A DNA stretch of 64,000 nt from assembly GCA_013141055.1 (NCBI GenBank), contig JABFRS010000001.1, positions 2,228,567-2,292,566 on the forward strand, given 5' to 3'. A program made the position numbers and the translations under genes. The notes below the pieces were generated by a model. The model was not told the origin of the DNA, did not search any database, and saw only the letters and a list, made by a program, of their open reading frames with translations. Within the stretch, counting starts at the first letter, position 1. Each line of letters starts with the position of its first letter. Shown in pieces: positions 63,635 to 64,000 of the stretch. The stretch comes from Cyclobacteriaceae bacterium. GTDB taxonomy: Bacteria; Bacteroidota; Bacteroidia; Cytophagales; Cyclobacteriaceae.

Positions 63635-63901
63635 TCAGATTTTTTTTGTGGAGTGCAATACGCTAACATTATTGAAGTGGAAAGCCATACTAACCTTTGT
63701 AAACCAAATGAAATTCAATTCTAAAAGACATCATCAGGATTCTAATGTTAGGTCTGGCCGAAGATAATTTTTGTTCTTCAATCCTGACATTGCTAAATAT
63801 AATCATTGAGGGCAACCTATTCGCAAGAGTCTTTGTTTACAATGAAATCGCATTGAGGAAACGGAAAAGCGCTATCTTTCAAATACCAATACATTATCAC
63901 C
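63387..63901. other. Gene-poor stretch of about 515 bases
   Basis: Contains the weak, possibly decayed minus-strand frames described above and, near the right end, a promoter-like signal for the last gene. No hairpin, repeat or RNA gene recognised. Confidence 0.5.
63853..63880 (+). promoter_or_regulatory. Possible promoter of the right-edge gene
   Basis: TTG at 63853-63855, 17-base spacer, TATCTTTC at 63873-63880 (7 of 8 to TAnnTTTG). ATG 21 bases downstream at 63902. Confidence 0.4.
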
Positions 63902-64000
63902 ATGGAGGCCACACACATTCTGGAAAAATTAAAAGCCGTACCTGAATTTAAAACGGTTCCCGAATCGCAACTTCAATGGCTCTCAGAAAAGGGGATACTC
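63902..64000 (+). CDS. Start of a probable cyclic-nucleotide-binding-domain protein (3' end outside window)
   Basis: 33 codons visible, beginning MEATHILEKLKAVPEFKTVP and continuing ESQLQWLSEKGIL. The pattern L-x-x-[VI]-P-x-F-x-x-[VL]-P-x-x-Q-L-x-W-L is how cNMP-binding-domain proteins of Bacteroidota usually begin, before the beta-barrel. The rest is outside the window, so effector domain and function are unknown. Confidence 0.55.
   Translation, partial: MEATHILEKLKAVPEFKTVPESQLQWLSEKGIL

Overview
The window looks like chromosomal DNA from a Bacteroidota bacterium, most likely of the order Cytophagales. The reasons are: several promoters with the Bacteroidota -7 element TAnnTTTG; the gene order nadK, two outer-membrane DUF6089-type proteins, uppS, bamA and ompH/Skp; a YpdA-type bacillithiol disulfide reductase; a PadR regulator next to an FtsX-type permease with an N-terminal prefix domain; and many exported proteins with short signal peptides ending near AQ or GQ. 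No rRNA, tRNA, insertion sequence, phage gene or CRISPR array was seen. Genes are densely packed, often with 4-base ATGA overlaps.

Region by region. (1) 1-2521: the end of an ABC exporter, with a truncated ATPase and two ABC-2 permeases. (2) 2679-4385: small unknown genes and a Rieske ferredoxin. (3) 4443-12513: a catabolic-looking run with three tandem exported M20 amidohydrolase paralogues, a threonine-dehydratase-like enzyme, an ornithine-cyclodeaminase/mu-crystallin enzyme, an AdiC-like APC amino-acid transporter and a dimethylargininase-like hydrolase. I consider this the most interesting system here. (4) 12549-16205: a pair of polytopic membrane proteins (one DUF2157-like, one with a glycine-rich tail) and a fourth, AbgB-like exported M20 enzyme. 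(5) 16286-20564: two exported S9 peptidases. (6) 20628-24250: asd and a large exported lamin-tail-domain protein. (7) 24394-28040: a DksA-like protein with a histone-H1-like tail, scpB, an RluB-type pseudouridine synthase with a long charged extension, and nadK. (8) 28145-35148: the envelope biogenesis block, consisting of two beta-barrel proteins, uppS, bamA and three tandem Skp/OmpH chaperones. (9) 35201-44256: a TMEM175-like channel, a thioredoxin-fold protein, TPR, DUF418 and DinB proteins, an acyl-CoA ligase, polA (with a degenerate proofreading domain) and a cold-shock protein. (10) 44349-49490: a frameshifted HEAT-repeat gene, a PadR/permease pair and an ECF sigma factor with a membrane partner. 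(11) 49665-56301: exported hydrolases, a Tat-signal Nif3-like protein, YpdA, a 35-residue membrane peptide and an esterase lipoprotein. (12) 56436-64000: fadD, uvrA, an acidic-tailed protein, an ECF sigma factor whose gene overlaps the next gene by about 80 bases, a membrane protein, and the start of a probable cyclic-nucleotide-binding protein.

For region 3, a plausible reading is that N-acylated or otherwise blocked amino acids are unblocked in the periplasm by the M20 enzymes, taken up by the APC carrier, and processed inside by the dehydratase, reductase/cyclodeaminase and amidinohydrolase. The AdiC-like carrier and the DDAH-like enzyme point to arginine-family compounds. The dehydratase/OCD pair resembles EutB/EutC and BhcB/BhcD pairs. 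The substrates cannot be fixed from sequence alone.
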